DNA of 64,000 nt, taken from assembly GCF_020026305.1 (NCBI RefSeq), contig NZ_CP075691.1:4464001-4528000 (forward strand), given 5' to 3'. The first letter of the stretch is position 1. The number at the start of each line of letters is the position of its first letter. Under the pieces are notes generated by a model. The model saw only the letters and a list, made by a program, of their open reading frames with translations, had not been told where the DNA came from and did not search any database. This document shows, one piece after another, positions 35,169 through 44,252 of this stretch. A program made the position numbers and the translations under genes. The stretch comes from Streptomyces sp. 135 (GTDB lineage: Bacteria > Actinomycetota > Actinomycetes > Streptomycetales > Streptomycetaceae).

Positions 35169-35457
35169 GAAAACGCACCGCCAGAAGCGGTTGCGTACCG
35201 TCGCACACTCTACCTCATCACCGGCCCCCGGCGCCCCCGCCGCGGGGCCCGCCCGCTGTCCGGGACGTGGATGCGCCGTGCGGCGGGAGGGAGTTGGGGC
35301 GTACCGTGGGCGGACCGTCGATGGGCCGCGCCTCTGGTCGTGCCGCTTGAAATGGCGCCCCTTTCGTACCGTAATGTGGGCTTTCGTCGTCGGCTCGGAA
35401 ACGGGTCTCAGGCGTACGAGTTCACACACGGCTTTGGGGAAGGGACTCGAGGACTTG

Positions 35458-35616
35458 ATGGAGCGCACCGTCGTCCGATGTGCCGAAGGGCACGTGTTCA
35501 GCACCGCGTCGTTCCCGATGCAGCAGGCCGACCGGCTCGGGCCCGGCCGGCTCATCCGGTGTCCGCGCTGCGCCCGGCTCCGGCACGCCGTGCCGGTGGC
35601 CTTGCAGAAGCAGTAA
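35458..35616 (+). CDS. Small zinc-ribbon-like protein
   Basis: This 52-residue basic protein carries VRCAEGHVFSTASFP near its start and RCPRCARLRHAVP near its end. The CxxxH and CxxC pairs spaced about 27 residues apart suggest one zinc site. It is short but has the codon bias of real genes and the look of a conserved actinobacterial small protein. The ATG at 35458 was chosen; longer upstream frames run through the tRNA promoter region. The stop codon lies within a 9-bp repeat array. Confidence 0.65.
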   Translation: MERTVVRCAEGHVFSTASFPMQQADRLGPGRLIRCPRCARLRHAVPVALQKQ

Positions 35617-35676
35617 CGGCAGTAACGGCAGTCACAGCGGTAGCAAGCAGTAACGGCAGTAACAGCGGTAACAGCA
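35611..35676. repeat. 9-bp tandem repeats (CAGTAACGG type)
   Basis: CAGTAACGG and variants (CAGTCACAG, CGGTAGCAA, CGGTAACAG) recur about seven times in 66 bases directly after and across the stop codon of the zinc-ribbon gene. The array lies 30 bases before the dcd promoter. Confidence 0.7.
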
Positions 35677-35706
35677 CAGGGCGCGCGGGGCTTGCCGTCC
35701 ATGAGA

Positions 35707-35737
35707 TTGTGGCGGGCCCGCGCGCTCTGCGTATCCT
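35707..35737 (+). promoter_or_regulatory. Probable leaderless promoter of dcd
   Basis: TTGTGG (35707-35712) and TATCCT (35732-35737) are separated by 19 bases. Transcription starting 7 bases after the -10 element would begin at the GTG start codon of dcd (35744), and there is no Shine-Dalgarno sequence, so a leaderless mRNA is likely. Confidence 0.5.
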
Positions 35738-35743
35738 CGGTGC

Positions 35744-36319
35744 GTGCTTCTCTCAGACAAGGACATCCGGGCCGAGATCGACTCCGGACGGGTACGGATC
35801 GACCCGTACGACGAATCCATGGTGCAGCCCTCGAGCATCGATGTGCGGCTGGACCGCTACTTCCGGGTGTTCGAGAATCACCGCTACCCCCACATCGACC
35901 CCTCCGTGGAGCAGGCCGACCTGACGCGGCTCGTGGAGCCCGAGGGCGACGAACCGTTCATCCTCCACCCCGGGGAGTTCGTGCTGGCCTCCACGTACGA
36001 GGTCGTCGGCCTTCCCGATGATCTCGCCAGCCGGCTGGAGGGCAAGTCCAGCCTCGGGCGGCTCGGGCTCGTCACGCACTCCACCGCAGGGTTCATCGAC
36101 CCCGGGTTCTCGGGGCACGTGACCCTGGAGCTGTCGAATCTGGCGACCCTGCCGATCAAGCTCTGGCCGGGCATGAAGATCGGGCAGCTCTGCCTGTTCC
36201 GGCTGACCTCGCCCGCCGAGGAGCCCTACGGCTCGGAGCGGTACGGGTCGCGTTACCAGGGGCAGCGCGGGCCGACCGCCTCCCGGTCCTTCCTCAATTT
36301 CCATCGGACACAGGTGTGA
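35744..36319 (+). CDS. dcd: dCTP deaminase
   Basis: This 191-residue enzyme converts dCTP to dUTP for dTMP synthesis (in some actinobacteria the family is bifunctional and yields dUMP). MLLSDKDIRAEIDSGRV is the usual N-terminus. QPSSIDVRLDRYFRVF, RLEGKSSLGRLGLVTHSTAG and FIDPGFSGHVTLELSN contain the nucleotide-binding and catalytic residues (Ser, Arg and the FIDPG Glu/Asp region). Length is standard. The GTG start at 35744 appears leaderless. Its stop overlaps a GTG of the following phosphoribosyltransferase gene, so the two are likely co-transcribed. Confidence 0.97.
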   Translation: MLLSDKDIRAEIDSGRVRIDPYDESMVQPSSIDVRLDRYFRVFENHRYPHIDPSVEQADLTRLVEPEGDEPFILHPGEFVLASTYEVVGLPDDLASRLEGKSSLGRLGLVTHSTAGFIDPGFSGHVTLELSNLATLPIKLWPGMKIGQLCLFRLTSPAEEPYGSERYGSRYQGQRGPTASRSFLNFHRTQV

Positions 36320-36327
36320 CATCCAGC

Positions 36328-36825
36328 ATGAGTGACGTACGCGAGAACCTTACGTACGAGAAGTTCGGCGGCGCCGTGCGCGAGCTCGCGCAGACCATCG
36401 CCGATGACGGGTACCAGCCGGATGTCATCATCTCCATCGCGCGCGGCGGTGTCTTCGTCGCCGGCGGGCTCGCGTACGCGCTCGACTGCAAGAACATCCA
36501 CCTCGTGAACGTGGAGTTCTACACGGGCGTCGGGACCACGCTCGAGATGCCCGTCATGCTCGCGCCCGTGCCCAACGTCATCGACTTCACCGACAAGAAG
36601 GTGCTGATCGCCGATGACGTCGCCGACACCGGCAAGACGCTGAAGCTCGTGCACGACTTCTGTCTCGACCATGTCGCCGAGGTGCGGTCCGCCGTCATCT
36701 ATGAGAAGTCGCACTCGCTCGTGAAGTGCGAGTACGTGTGGAAGCGCACCGATGAGTGGATCAACTTCCCGTGGAGCGTCGAGCCGCCCGTAGTGAAGCG
36801 GGCCGGTCAGGTTCTCGACGCCTGA
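36328..36825 (+). CDS. Type I phosphoribosyltransferase (xanthine/hypoxanthine type)
   Basis: This 165-residue enzyme transfers a phosphoribosyl group from PRPP to a purine base. The PRPP motif VLIADDVADTGKTLKLV is at about residues 92-108. DVIISIARGGVFVAGGLAY near the N-terminus is the pyrophosphate-binding loop, and WINFPWSVEPP near the C-terminus is typical of Gpt/xanthine phosphoribosyltransferase-like proteins. The ATG at 36328 is used; a GTG at 36316 overlapping the dcd stop is possible. It forms a nucleotide-salvage pair with dcd. The exact base specificity cannot be read from the sequence. Confidence 0.88.
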   Translation: MSDVRENLTYEKFGGAVRELAQTIADDGYQPDVIISIARGGVFVAGGLAYALDCKNIHLVNVEFYTGVGTTLEMPVMLAPVPNVIDFTDKKVLIADDVADTGKTLKLVHDFCLDHVAEVRSAVIYEKSHSLVKCEYVWKRTDEWINFPWSVEPPVVKRAGQVLDA

Positions 36826-36847
36826 CCGGGGTCGTACGTTTATGAGG

Positions 36848-36882
36848 AAGGGCCCGGTGGACGTTCAGTCCGCCGGGCCCTT
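36848..36882. terminator. Bidirectional terminator between dcd-PRT and the Yip1 gene
   Basis: AAGGGCCCGG-T-GGAC / GTCC-G-CCGGGCCCTT form a 15-position stem with one T/G pair and a GTTCA loop, located between convergent stops at 36825 and 36900. Confidence 0.75.
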
Positions 36883-36899
36883 GCCTCGTCGCGGCGCCG

Positions 36900-37871
36900 C
36901 TAGAACGTGCCCAGCTTGACGATCGACAGGATCGCCAACAGCTGGATCGAGGCCGCGCCGAGCGCCTTCGGCCACGGCAGGTCGTGGGACTTGCTCACCA
37001 TGGTCGTCAGCAGCGCGCCCGCCGCGATCCAGGTCGCCCAGCCGAGCAGCTGGACGAAGGGCTGGCCGCCGCCGAAGAACATCGCCACGATCACCCGCGG
37101 CGCGTCCGTCAGCGACATGATCAGCATGGAGAGGCCGACCGTCGGCTGCCAGGCGCCGTCACCGCCGAGCTGGCGGGCCAGGGTGTGCGTGACCACTCCG
37201 AGGACGAAGGCGCTGATGGTGATCGCGACGCCGGTGGTGAGGACGTACGGGACCGCCGCCGAGAGCGTGGCGTTGATCGCGTCGGAGCGGGCGTCGTCGA
37301 AGCCGAAGATCGCCAGCAGGCCGTAGAGGAACGTGACGACGACGGCCGGAGCCCACATCGCGTAGTCCCGCATCTGGAGGAAGGTCGGGCCCGGGCGCAG
37401 CACGATGCCGCGCAGCAGGTCCTTCCAGTGCAGGCGCGGTCCGATCGGCGCCGCGGGGGCCTGGCCCGCGCGGTAGGTGTCGCCCTGGTTGTAGGGGTCC
37501 TCGCCGATGGAGAAGGCCTGGGTGTGCCCGGGGTTGTTGGCCGCGTACGGGTCGTAGCCGCCCTGGGGGGCGTGGCCCTGGTCGCCCGGGCCGCCGAAGT
37601 ACTCCGGCTCGCCGTGACCGCCGCCGGCCTGCGGCCACTGCTGGCCGCCTCCTCTGCCGGGCTGCGGGCCACCGCCTCCGTACTGGGGGCCGGCACCGCC
37701 GTACTGGGGTGCGCCGCCGCCGTACTGCTGCGGGTTCGGCGGCGCGGGTGGGTAGCCGTACGGCTGCTGCTGCCCTTGGGGGGCCTGCTGTCCGTACGGC
37801 TGCTGCCGCGGTTGTTGTTGCGGTCGCGGGGCGCGGTTGTCCCGGCCGCGTCCGATCCTGAATCCAGCCAC
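36900..37871 (-). CDS. Yip1-family membrane protein with Gly/Gln/Pro-rich N-terminus
   Basis: This 323-residue protein has a disordered N-terminal half (residues about 1-140) rich in Q, G, P and Y, with several QQYGGG and PQYGG units. A C-terminal Yip1-type domain follows with five membrane segments, beginning at WKDLLRGIVLRPGPTFLQMR and including YAMWAPAVVVTFLYGLLAIF and the final IQLLAILSIVKLGTF. The family is widespread in actinobacteria, and its role is unknown; a membrane-organising role is only suggested by eukaryotic Yip1. The start is GTG at 37869-37871. Confidence 0.82.
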   Translation of the reverse strand: MAGFRIGRGRDNRAPRPQQQPRQQPYGQQAPQGQQQPYGYPPAPPNPQQYGGGAPQYGGAGPQYGGGGPQPGRGGGQQWPQAGGGHGEPEYFGGPGDQGHAPQGGYDPYAANNPGHTQAFSIGEDPYNQGDTYRAGQAPAAPIGPRLHWKDLLRGIVLRPGPTFLQMRDYAMWAPAVVVTFLYGLLAIFGFDDARSDAINATLSAAVPYVLTTGVAITISAFVLGVVTHTLARQLGGDGAWQPTVGLSMLIMSLTDAPRVIVAMFFGGGQPFVQLLGWATWIAAGALLTTMVSKSHDLPWPKALGAASIQLLAILSIVKLGTF

Positions 37872-38011
37872 GAATCGAACGTACCTGGTCTTACGGAGTG
37901 CGGTCGTCCCTCCTTGGGAGGAGAGAGGCTTTGCGGCCGACCTGTGACAACCCCTAAGGGAATCCCGCAGGGGTCGCCACGGGCCGGCCGCGGCGGCGCG
38001 GACCAGGCCGC

Positions 38012-39484
38012 TCAGCGGGCCAGGACCGCTCCGTACGCGTACGGGTGTGAAGAGGCGGGCAGGCCGATGGACTTCGGCGTGATGGCCGTGACGCCGGACG
38101 CCGTCACGGAGGGCAGCTCCCAGACGCCGCCCGCCGAGGCGTTCTCGCCCGGTGCCGCGACGGACAGGTCGGGGCGGCCGTCGCCGTCGTGGTCGGCGGT
38201 GAGGAGGGCCGTGCCGAACGCGTCGCCCTTCTCCGCGACGCCGGGGATGCCGGGGGAGTCCTGCTGGTACGCGACCGCGCTCGCCGCCCCCGACGCGTCG
38301 AGGATGCCCTTCGCGCCGCCCTTGAGGACCGTGACGCTCCCCGCGCGGGCCGCGCTGCCGATGGCCTCGCCGGGGGCGCCCGCGATCAGGTCGTCCTTGC
38401 CGTCGCCGTCGATGTCGGCGGCGGCGAGGGCGTTGCCGAAGTCGTCACCCGTCTCGGCGACGCCGGGCACGCCCGGGGTGTCCTGGTTGAGGGTCTGGCC
38501 CTCCCATATGAGCCCGCGGCTGCTCCCGTAGTGGATGTGGATGCCGCCGCCCTTGGCGAACCGCTCCGGGCCGCAGGGATCGTCGATGTTCTCGTCGGCT
38601 ATCTCGCGGCAGTTGCCGAGTGCGAGGTCGTCGTGGCCGTCGCCGTTGAAGTCGCCGGCGGCCAGCGCGTTCGCGGCGCCGTTGTCGCTGTTCCAGTACC
38701 CGGTGAACCGGGACACGTCCGTGTTGTAGCTGTAGAGCTGGATGTGGGACTGCGTGTAGGGCTGGTTCTGCGTGTAGTACGCGATGGCCAGCTCGGGACG
38801 GCCGTCGGAGTCGAAGTCGCCGGTCGTCATGACAGGGGCGCGGCCGCCCATGCGGTCGGCCATGACGGGCTCGGTGCGTGCCGCGAACGGGTTGAGGTTG
38901 GCGACGACCTTGTCCTTGCCGCCGATCGCCAGGTCGACGTCGGTGTCGCCGGTGAAGTCGGCGGCGGCCAGCGACATGCCGTACGCGTCGCCGGCCTTCT
39001 CGCCGCGGGCGGCGGTGTCGGCCAGGGCGAAGCCGTCACCGGTGCCGTACAGGACGGTGACGGAGCCCGCGTCCGCCTTGCCGTCGATGTCCTCGCCGGG
39101 GGCTCCGATGACGAGGTCGGCGTACTTGTCGTCGTCCACGTGCGCGGTGGTGACCGCGCCGCCGAAGAGGTCACCGGTCTCGGGGGTGCCGGGCACCTCG
39201 ACGGTGGCCTGGGTGATGCGGCGTACGCCGCCGGAGCCCGGGCCGTCAGCGCCGCCGAAGACGACGCTGACGTAGCCGGCCCGCGCCTTGCCGTCGACGG
39301 TGCCGGAGGGCACGCCGACGGCGAGGTCCGCGTAGCCGTCGCCGTCGAAGTCACTGGTCAGGGGCGGGCGTTCGGAGGGCGCGGCGGAGGCCGCGGTGGC
39401 CGTGAGGGGGAGGGCCAGGCCGGTGGCGGCCAGCGTGGTGGCCGCGGCGAGGGCGAGGGTGCGTGTGCGTATGCGTGTGCGCAC
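38012..39484 (-). CDS. Secreted FG-GAP repeat protein, copy 2
   Basis: This 490-residue exported beta-propeller protein has a Sec signal over residues 1-34 (MRTRIRTRTLALAAATTLAA, ending TAASAA). Seven FG-GAP-like repeats follow. Calcium-loop motifs include SDFDGDGYAD, ADFTGDTDVD, GDFDSDGRPE, GDFNGDGHDD, ADIDGDGKDD and ADHDGDGRPD. The phrases GAPGEDIDGKADAGSVTVLYG and PGVPGVAETGDDFGNAL mark the paired blades. The start is GTG at 39482-39484 with a GGAG site. It is the most downstream of five consecutive paralogues on one strand. A role in adhesion, carbohydrate or protein binding is family-level inference. Confidence 0.9.
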   Translation of the reverse strand: MRTRIRTRTLALAAATTLAATGLALPLTATAASAAPSERPPLTSDFDGDGYADLAVGVPSGTVDGKARAGYVSVVFGGADGPGSGGVRRITQATVEVPGTPETGDLFGGAVTTAHVDDDKYADLVIGAPGEDIDGKADAGSVTVLYGTGDGFALADTAARGEKAGDAYGMSLAAADFTGDTDVDLAIGGKDKVVANLNPFAARTEPVMADRMGGRAPVMTTGDFDSDGRPELAIAYYTQNQPYTQSHIQLYSYNTDVSRFTGYWNSDNGAANALAAGDFNGDGHDDLALGNCREIADENIDDPCGPERFAKGGGIHIHYGSSRGLIWEGQTLNQDTPGVPGVAETGDDFGNALAAADIDGDGKDDLIAGAPGEAIGSAARAGSVTVLKGGAKGILDASGAASAVAYQQDSPGIPGVAEKGDAFGTALLTADHDGDGRPDLSVAAPGENASAGGVWELPSVTASGVTAITPKSIGLPASSHPYAYGAVLAR

Positions 39485-39558
39485 GGAGGCTCCAGTTCTT
39501 GCGTGGTCGAGTCTCAGGCCCGAGGCGGTTCCCTGAGGGCCGCCGGGGACGATGACGA

Positions 39559-39587
39559 CCGGGCCCGCGCGTGGTGTGCGGGCCCGG
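39559..39587 (-). terminator. Hairpin after FG-GAP copy 3
   Basis: CCGGGCCCGC and GCGGGCCCGG form a 10-bp perfect stem around a 9-base loop, between the stop of copy 3 (39608) and the start of copy 2 (39484). Confidence 0.6.
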
Positions 39588-39607
39588 CGGTCATGGCAGG
39601 GGGGAGG

Positions 39608-41086
39608 TCAGTCCGCGAAGTTGTAGCCGAAGTTCGGGGTGCCCTTGGCGGAGATGCCCACCGTGGAGGTGTAGACGCCCGCCCCGCCGGACAGCGTGCC
39701 GTCCGCCTTGGAGTCCAGGAGGTAGAGGGCGCCGTTGTCGGAATTCTCGCCGGCCGCGCCCACCGCGATGTCGCCGCGGCCGTCGTCGTCGAGGTCGTCG
39801 ATGTGGACGTCCGAGCCGAAGAAGTCGTTCGTCTCGTTGGAGTTCGGGACGCCCGGGGTGTTCTGGCTGAGCAGGACGGAGCCCGCCGTGGAGAGGCCGG
39901 AGCCGTCCGTGGCGCCGTAGATGACGGTGACGGAACCCGCGTCGGAGACACCGTCCAGGTCCTCGCCGGGGGTGCCCACGACGAGGTCGAGGTGGCCGTC
40001 GCCGTTGATGTCGCCGAGGTCCAGCTCGTTGCCGAACGAGTCGCCCTTCTCGCCCGCGCCGGGCACGCCCTCGGTGTCCTGGGTGATCACCTGGCTGCCG
40101 CCGTAGGGGCCGGTGGACTTGCCCTTGACGACGTAGACGGTGCCGCCCTTGTGGGCGCCGTCGATGCCGTCGTCCCACGTCATGCCGATGACGATGTCGC
40201 CGTACCCGTCGCTGTTCGTGTCGCCCACGTCGGTGATGACGCCGCCGGGGAGCCGCTGAACGCCGGTCGTGGTGACGCCGTTCGCGCTGCCGGGCAGCCA
40301 GAGGTTCGCGTTGTCGCCGCCGGCGACGGAGTAGCCGTCGACGATCAGGTCGTCCTTGCCGTCGCCGTTGATGTCACCGGAGTGCAGGTTGAACGGGCCC
40401 GCGCCCTCACCGCTGTGGATGGGCGGCGTGACGGTGTAGTGCTTGCCGGTGCCGCCGGCGCGGGTGAAGCCGCCCTCGTACACGTCGATGGTGGCCGCGC
40501 CCGAGCGGGAGCCGATGGCGAGGTCGTCCTTGCCGTCGCCGTCGAAGTCGCCCGCCTGGATGGGACCGCCGAAGAAGTCGTGCTTGGTGGGGCGCGGGTC
40601 CTTCAGCGTGGTGCCGCCGGACAGGCCGTTCTTCGAGCCCCACAGGATCTGTACGGTGCCGCCGTCGACGTCGGAGCCGACGTCCTCGCCCATCGCGGCC
40701 ACCGCGAGGTCGTCGTACCCGTCGCGGTTGAAGTCGCCGTACGCGCTGTCGACGCCGAAGCCGTCACCCTTCTCGGCGGAGCCGGGCACGCCGGGGCTGT
40801 CCTGGCTGTACGTGGTGTGGTGCCGCTCGGCGCCGCCGTACGTCACGGTGACCTGGCCCGCCCGGTCCTTGCCGGCGACGTGGGCGCCCGAGGCGGAGGT
40901 GGCGAGGTCGGCGGCGCCGTCGCCGTTGAAGTCGGCGTCGGGCTGGGTGGCGCCGGCGGGCGCGGCCGAGGCGGTGCCCGCCGTGGCGGCGAGCAGTCCG
41001 CCGGACATCGCGGCGGCGACGGCCGTGGCCGCCGCGAGGCGTATGCGGCCGGGTCCGGCGTCGGTGGTGCGCTTGTGCTTGGCCAT
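39608..41086 (-). CDS. Secreted FG-GAP repeat protein, copy 3
   Basis: This 492-residue exported FG-GAP propeller starts at the ATG at 41084-41086, directly behind AGGAG, and begins MAKHKRTTDAGPGRIRLAAA with a signal peptide to about residue 45. An upstream start would add 13 residues without signal character. Blade motifs: ADFNGDGAAD, GDFNRDGYDD, GDFDGDGKDD, GDINGDGKDD, GDTNSDGYGD, GDINGDGHLD and DDLDDDGRGD. It shares the recurring SPGVPGSAEKGDGFG and GTPGEDLDGVSDAGSVTVIYG phrases with its neighbours. A separate terminator hairpin on its downstream side suggests each paralogue is its own transcription unit. Confidence 0.9.
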   Translation of the reverse strand: MAKHKRTTDAGPGRIRLAAATAVAAAMSGGLLAATAGTASAAPAGATQPDADFNGDGAADLATSASGAHVAGKDRAGQVTVTYGGAERHHTTYSQDSPGVPGSAEKGDGFGVDSAYGDFNRDGYDDLAVAAMGEDVGSDVDGGTVQILWGSKNGLSGGTTLKDPRPTKHDFFGGPIQAGDFDGDGKDDLAIGSRSGAATIDVYEGGFTRAGGTGKHYTVTPPIHSGEGAGPFNLHSGDINGDGKDDLIVDGYSVAGGDNANLWLPGSANGVTTTGVQRLPGGVITDVGDTNSDGYGDIVIGMTWDDGIDGAHKGGTVYVVKGKSTGPYGGSQVITQDTEGVPGAGEKGDSFGNELDLGDINGDGHLDLVVGTPGEDLDGVSDAGSVTVIYGATDGSGLSTAGSVLLSQNTPGVPNSNETNDFFGSDVHIDDLDDDGRGDIAVGAAGENSDNGALYLLDSKADGTLSGGAGVYTSTVGISAKGTPNFGYNFAD

Positions 41087-41280
41087 GCGATTCTCCTGCG
41101 GCATGCGGGGATGCCTGGCGGGCACCCGCGGTCAAATGGGCTGCGGAACCAGCGCGTTCACCGGGCATTGGCCCTGACGTCACGCTGTGGTCGACGAAGG
41201 GGAGACCGTCGGAGGAGGGCAAGGGTTGTATGGGGGCGGGGAGTTGGCAGAGGTTGCCGGGTTTGGTGGGAAAGGGAAAT

Positions 41281-41315
41281 GCCGGGCGGAGGGGAGAAGC
41301 TCCGGTCCGCCCGGC
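41281..41315 (-). terminator. Hairpin after FG-GAP copy 4
   Basis: GCCGGGCGGA and TCCGCCCGGC pair over 10 bp with a 15-base loop, downstream of the copy 4 stop at 41352. Confidence 0.55.
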
Positions 41316-41351
41316 GCGTGAGGTCGTGGGTTCGGTGACGCCGCCGGCGGT

Positions 41352-42806
41352 CTACCGGCCCAGCACGGCCCCGTACTGCGTGACACCCGAGAGTCCCAGC
41401 TTGCCCGGCGTCACCGAGGTGACCGGCGGGTTCGGGCCGTCCTTGGGGGTCGGGGCGTACCAGACGCCGCCCTTGCCGTCCTCGCCCGGCGCGCCGACCG
41501 CGTGGTCCGGGTAGCCGTCACCGTTGTAGTCGCCGGTGGTGACGGCCGCGCCGAGGCGGTCGTCGGCCTCGGCGGTGCCCGCCACGTCGGTGGAGTTCTG
41601 GTTGAAGGAGGGGCCCACGAACGCCTCACCGGTGCCGAGCGAGGCGAGGACCCAGTAGGCGCCCGCGCTCTTGGCGGTGCCGATCGCCTCCGTGTCGGCG
41701 CCGACGATCAGCTCGTCGATGCCGTCCCGGTCGACGTCGGCTGATGCCAGGTGGGCGCCGAAGTTGTCGTCGGCCTCCGCGTCACCGCCGACCGACGGGC
41801 TGCTCTGCGTGGTGCAGGAGTCACCGCCGTCACCGAGCTTGCCGCCCTTCTTGCCGTACACGGTGAGGACGGCGCCGCCGAGCCGGTCCTCGCAGGCGGC
41901 GGGGCCCTCGGACTCAGGGTTGGGCTGGACACCGCCGATGGCCAGGTCGGTGGTGCCGTCGCCGTCGAAGTCACCGGCGGCCAGAGCGGTGCGGCTGGTC
42001 TCACCGGTGCCCCAGATCGGCTCCCACTCGCCGGACGCCCGGCTGAGCACCCTGGTGCCGTTGGACTCCCCGCCGCCGTATGCCAGGGCGATGTCGTCCC
42101 CGCCGTCACCGTCGAAGTCGCCGCTGGTGACGACGGTCGGGCCAGCGAAGTGCCAGCCGTCGATCCGGGACAACGCGGCGGGCGAGCCCGCGGTGAAGGG
42201 TCCCGGCCGCATCGCGAGCGAACTCGTCTCGTCGCTGTGCGTATTGAGGGCGATGTCCTTGTCGCCGTCCTTGTCGAAGTCGCCGGTGGTGAGGATTCTG
42301 CCGAAGCCGCGGGACTCGTCGCTCCCGGAGACCGCGGTGAAGCCGCCCTTGAAGCCGCTCGCGGAGCCCCACACGACCGCGACGCTGCCCGCGTTCGCGG
42401 CGGTGCCCATGTCCTCGCCGGGGGCGCCGACGACCAGGTCGGCGTAGCCGTCGCCGTTCATGTCGTTCGAGTCGACGGCCTTGCCGAACTCGTCGCCCGC
42501 CTCGGCCGTGCCGGGCACGCCCGCGGTGGACTGGCTGACCGTCGTCGAGCCGTGGCCGCCGAGGCCGTTCACGCCGCCCCAGACCACGCTGACGTAACCG
42601 GCCTTGGCCTGGCCGCCGACCGTGGCGCCGGGCACGCCGACCGCGAGGTCCGCGTAGCCGTCGCCGTTGTAGTCGGCCCGCGGCTTCGCGGGGGCGGCGG
42701 CGGCGCTGCCCGCCGTCAGGCCGGTCAGGCCGAGGGCGGTGGCGGCGCACAGCGCGCCCGCCGCCATGAGCTTGTTGCGCGCGGCCGTGCGCACGTACTG
42801 AGTCAC
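41352..42806 (-). CDS. Secreted FG-GAP repeat protein, copy 4
   Basis: This 484-residue exported propeller protein has a signal peptide over residues 1-38 (LMAAGALCAATALGLTGLTA, ending SAAAAP). Repeats include ADYNGDGYAD, NDMNGDGYAD, GDFDKDGDKD, GDFDGDGGDD, GDFDGDGTTD, ADVDRDGIDE and GDYNGDGYPD. Linking phrases are TAGVPGTAEAGDEFGKAV and GAPGEDMGTAANAGSVAVVWG. One blade has a cysteine pair (GPAACEDRLGG and GGDSCTTQSS), a likely disulphide that the other copies lack. The start is GTG at 42804-42806 with GGAG eight bases upstream. Confidence 0.9.
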   Translation of the reverse strand: MTQYVRTAARNKLMAAGALCAATALGLTGLTAGSAAAAPAKPRADYNGDGYADLAVGVPGATVGGQAKAGYVSVVWGGVNGLGGHGSTTVSQSTAGVPGTAEAGDEFGKAVDSNDMNGDGYADLVVGAPGEDMGTAANAGSVAVVWGSASGFKGGFTAVSGSDESRGFGRILTTGDFDKDGDKDIALNTHSDETSSLAMRPGPFTAGSPAALSRIDGWHFAGPTVVTSGDFDGDGGDDIALAYGGGESNGTRVLSRASGEWEPIWGTGETSRTALAAGDFDGDGTTDLAIGGVQPNPESEGPAACEDRLGGAVLTVYGKKGGKLGDGGDSCTTQSSPSVGGDAEADDNFGAHLASADVDRDGIDELIVGADTEAIGTAKSAGAYWVLASLGTGEAFVGPSFNQNSTDVAGTAEADDRLGAAVTTGDYNGDGYPDHAVGAPGEDGKGGVWYAPTPKDGPNPPVTSVTPGKLGLSGVTQYGAVLGR

Positions 42807-42854
42807 TGAGAGGTCTCCAGCCGGATGAGAGGGAAAGGTGGCAAGGCGCCGGTG

Positions 42855-44252
42855 TCAGCGCAGCGTGTGGCCGAAGCCCGCGTCCACTGCGCCGACGCCG
42901 AAGTCCTCGCCGTTGAAGGAGGCGGCGTATGACGAGGTCAGGCCCGTCGCCGTGCCGCGCAGGACCCAGACGGCGCCGACGTCCCGCGTCGTGCCGATGT
43001 CCTCGCCGGTCGCGCCGGTGGCCAGGTCCGCCCTGCCGTTCTTGTTGATGTCCTTGAGGCGTACGGACGTACCGAAGTGGTCGCCCGGCTCGGCGACGCC
43101 GGGCACACCCGCGGTCTCCTGGTGCCAGGCCTTGCCCGCGGCGAAGGAGCCGCCGGAGGAGGTCAGGAGCGTGACGCTGCCGGTGCCGGCCACCGTGCCG
43201 ACGCTCTCGCCGGGCGCGCCCACCGCGAGGTCGGGGAGGCCGTCGCCGGTCACGTCGCCCGCGGAGACGGACGCGCCGAAGCGGTCGTCGGCCTCGTCGG
43301 CGCCGGGTACGCCGGGGCTGTCCTGGTCGTACGTCACCGGCGCACCGAACTTCGCCGCGCCGCCGAGCCGTACGGTGACCGAACCGCCCTTGCCGCCTCC
43401 CCCGGCGCGGGAGTTGCCGGTGATGAGGTCGGCGTAGCCGTCGCCGTCGACGTCACCGGCGGTGGCCGCGTCCCGGGTGGCGGTGGGGTCGTCGCCCTCG
43501 GCGATGACCTCGGCGCCGTAGCCGTAGTCGCCCGGGCCGCCGCTCATGTGGGCGGTGTAGGCGCCGCCGTCCGCGCGCTCGCCGTACAGGACGAAGCCGA
43601 TGCCGTCCCTGTGCCGGAAGTTGCCCGCGACCATGCCCGCCAGGCGGACGCCCTCGGGGAGGAAGTCGAACTCCAGGCCGAGCGGGCGGCTGAGGTCGCC
43701 GTCGTCGCCGTAGAACCACCAGTTGTCGCCGCTGATCACGGCCAGCTGCGCGGCGCCGTCGCCGTCGACGTCGGCCCAGGTGGTGGCCTCGCCGAAGCGG
43801 CCCGCCGTGCTGTCCGGCGCGTTCACGGCGACGCCGCCGGAGGTGAAGCCGCCCTTGCCGCCCCAGAGGATGGTCAGGGAACCGGAGGGCCTGCCCTCGG
43901 CCTGCTCACCGGGGGCGCCGACGATCAGGTCGGCGTAGCCGTCACGGTTCACGTCCCCGGTGGTGACGTTCTCGCCGAACTCGTCCTCGGGCTCGGTCAC
44001 GCCGGGCATCCCGGTGGAGTCCTGGGTGAGGGTGGTGGCCCGCTCGGGGGCGACGCCCGACGCCGAACCATAGGTGACGGTGACGGAGTTGGTGCGCGGT
44101 GAGCCGATCGCGAGGTCCCGGTAGCCGTCGCCGTTGAAGTCGTCCTTCAGGGCGGAGGGGGCGGCGCTCGCCGGACCCGCGACCGGCAGCGTCAGCCCCG
44201 TCGCCGCGAGGGCCGCGACGGTGGCGGTGACCGCCAGGCTTCTTACGCGCAC
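42855..44252 (-). CDS. Secreted FG-GAP repeat protein, copy 5
   Basis: This 465-residue exported propeller starts at GTG 44250-44252, behind GGGAGGA, with MRVRSLAVTATVAALAATGL as signal peptide. Repeats include DDFNGDGYRD, GDVNRDGYAD, ADVDGDGAAQ, GDVDGDGYAD, GDVTGDGLPD and KDINKNGRAD. The same SPGVPGADEADDRFGASV and GAPGESVGTVAGTGSVTLL phrases occur. It is nearest in layout to copy 1 at 28 kb (both begin the mature region with KDDFNGDGYRDLAIG-like sequence). It lies only 48 bases upstream of copy 4. Confidence 0.9.
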   Translation of the reverse strand: MRVRSLAVTATVAALAATGLTLPVAGPASAAPSALKDDFNGDGYRDLAIGSPRTNSVTVTYGSASGVAPERATTLTQDSTGMPGVTEPEDEFGENVTTGDVNRDGYADLIVGAPGEQAEGRPSGSLTILWGGKGGFTSGGVAVNAPDSTAGRFGEATTWADVDGDGAAQLAVISGDNWWFYGDDGDLSRPLGLEFDFLPEGVRLAGMVAGNFRHRDGIGFVLYGERADGGAYTAHMSGGPGDYGYGAEVIAEGDDPTATRDAATAGDVDGDGYADLITGNSRAGGGGKGGSVTVRLGGAAKFGAPVTYDQDSPGVPGADEADDRFGASVSAGDVTGDGLPDLAVGAPGESVGTVAGTGSVTLLTSSGGSFAAGKAWHQETAGVPGVAEPGDHFGTSVRLKDINKNGRADLATGATGEDIGTTRDVGAVWVLRGTATGLTSSYAASFNGEDFGVGAVDAGFGHTLR

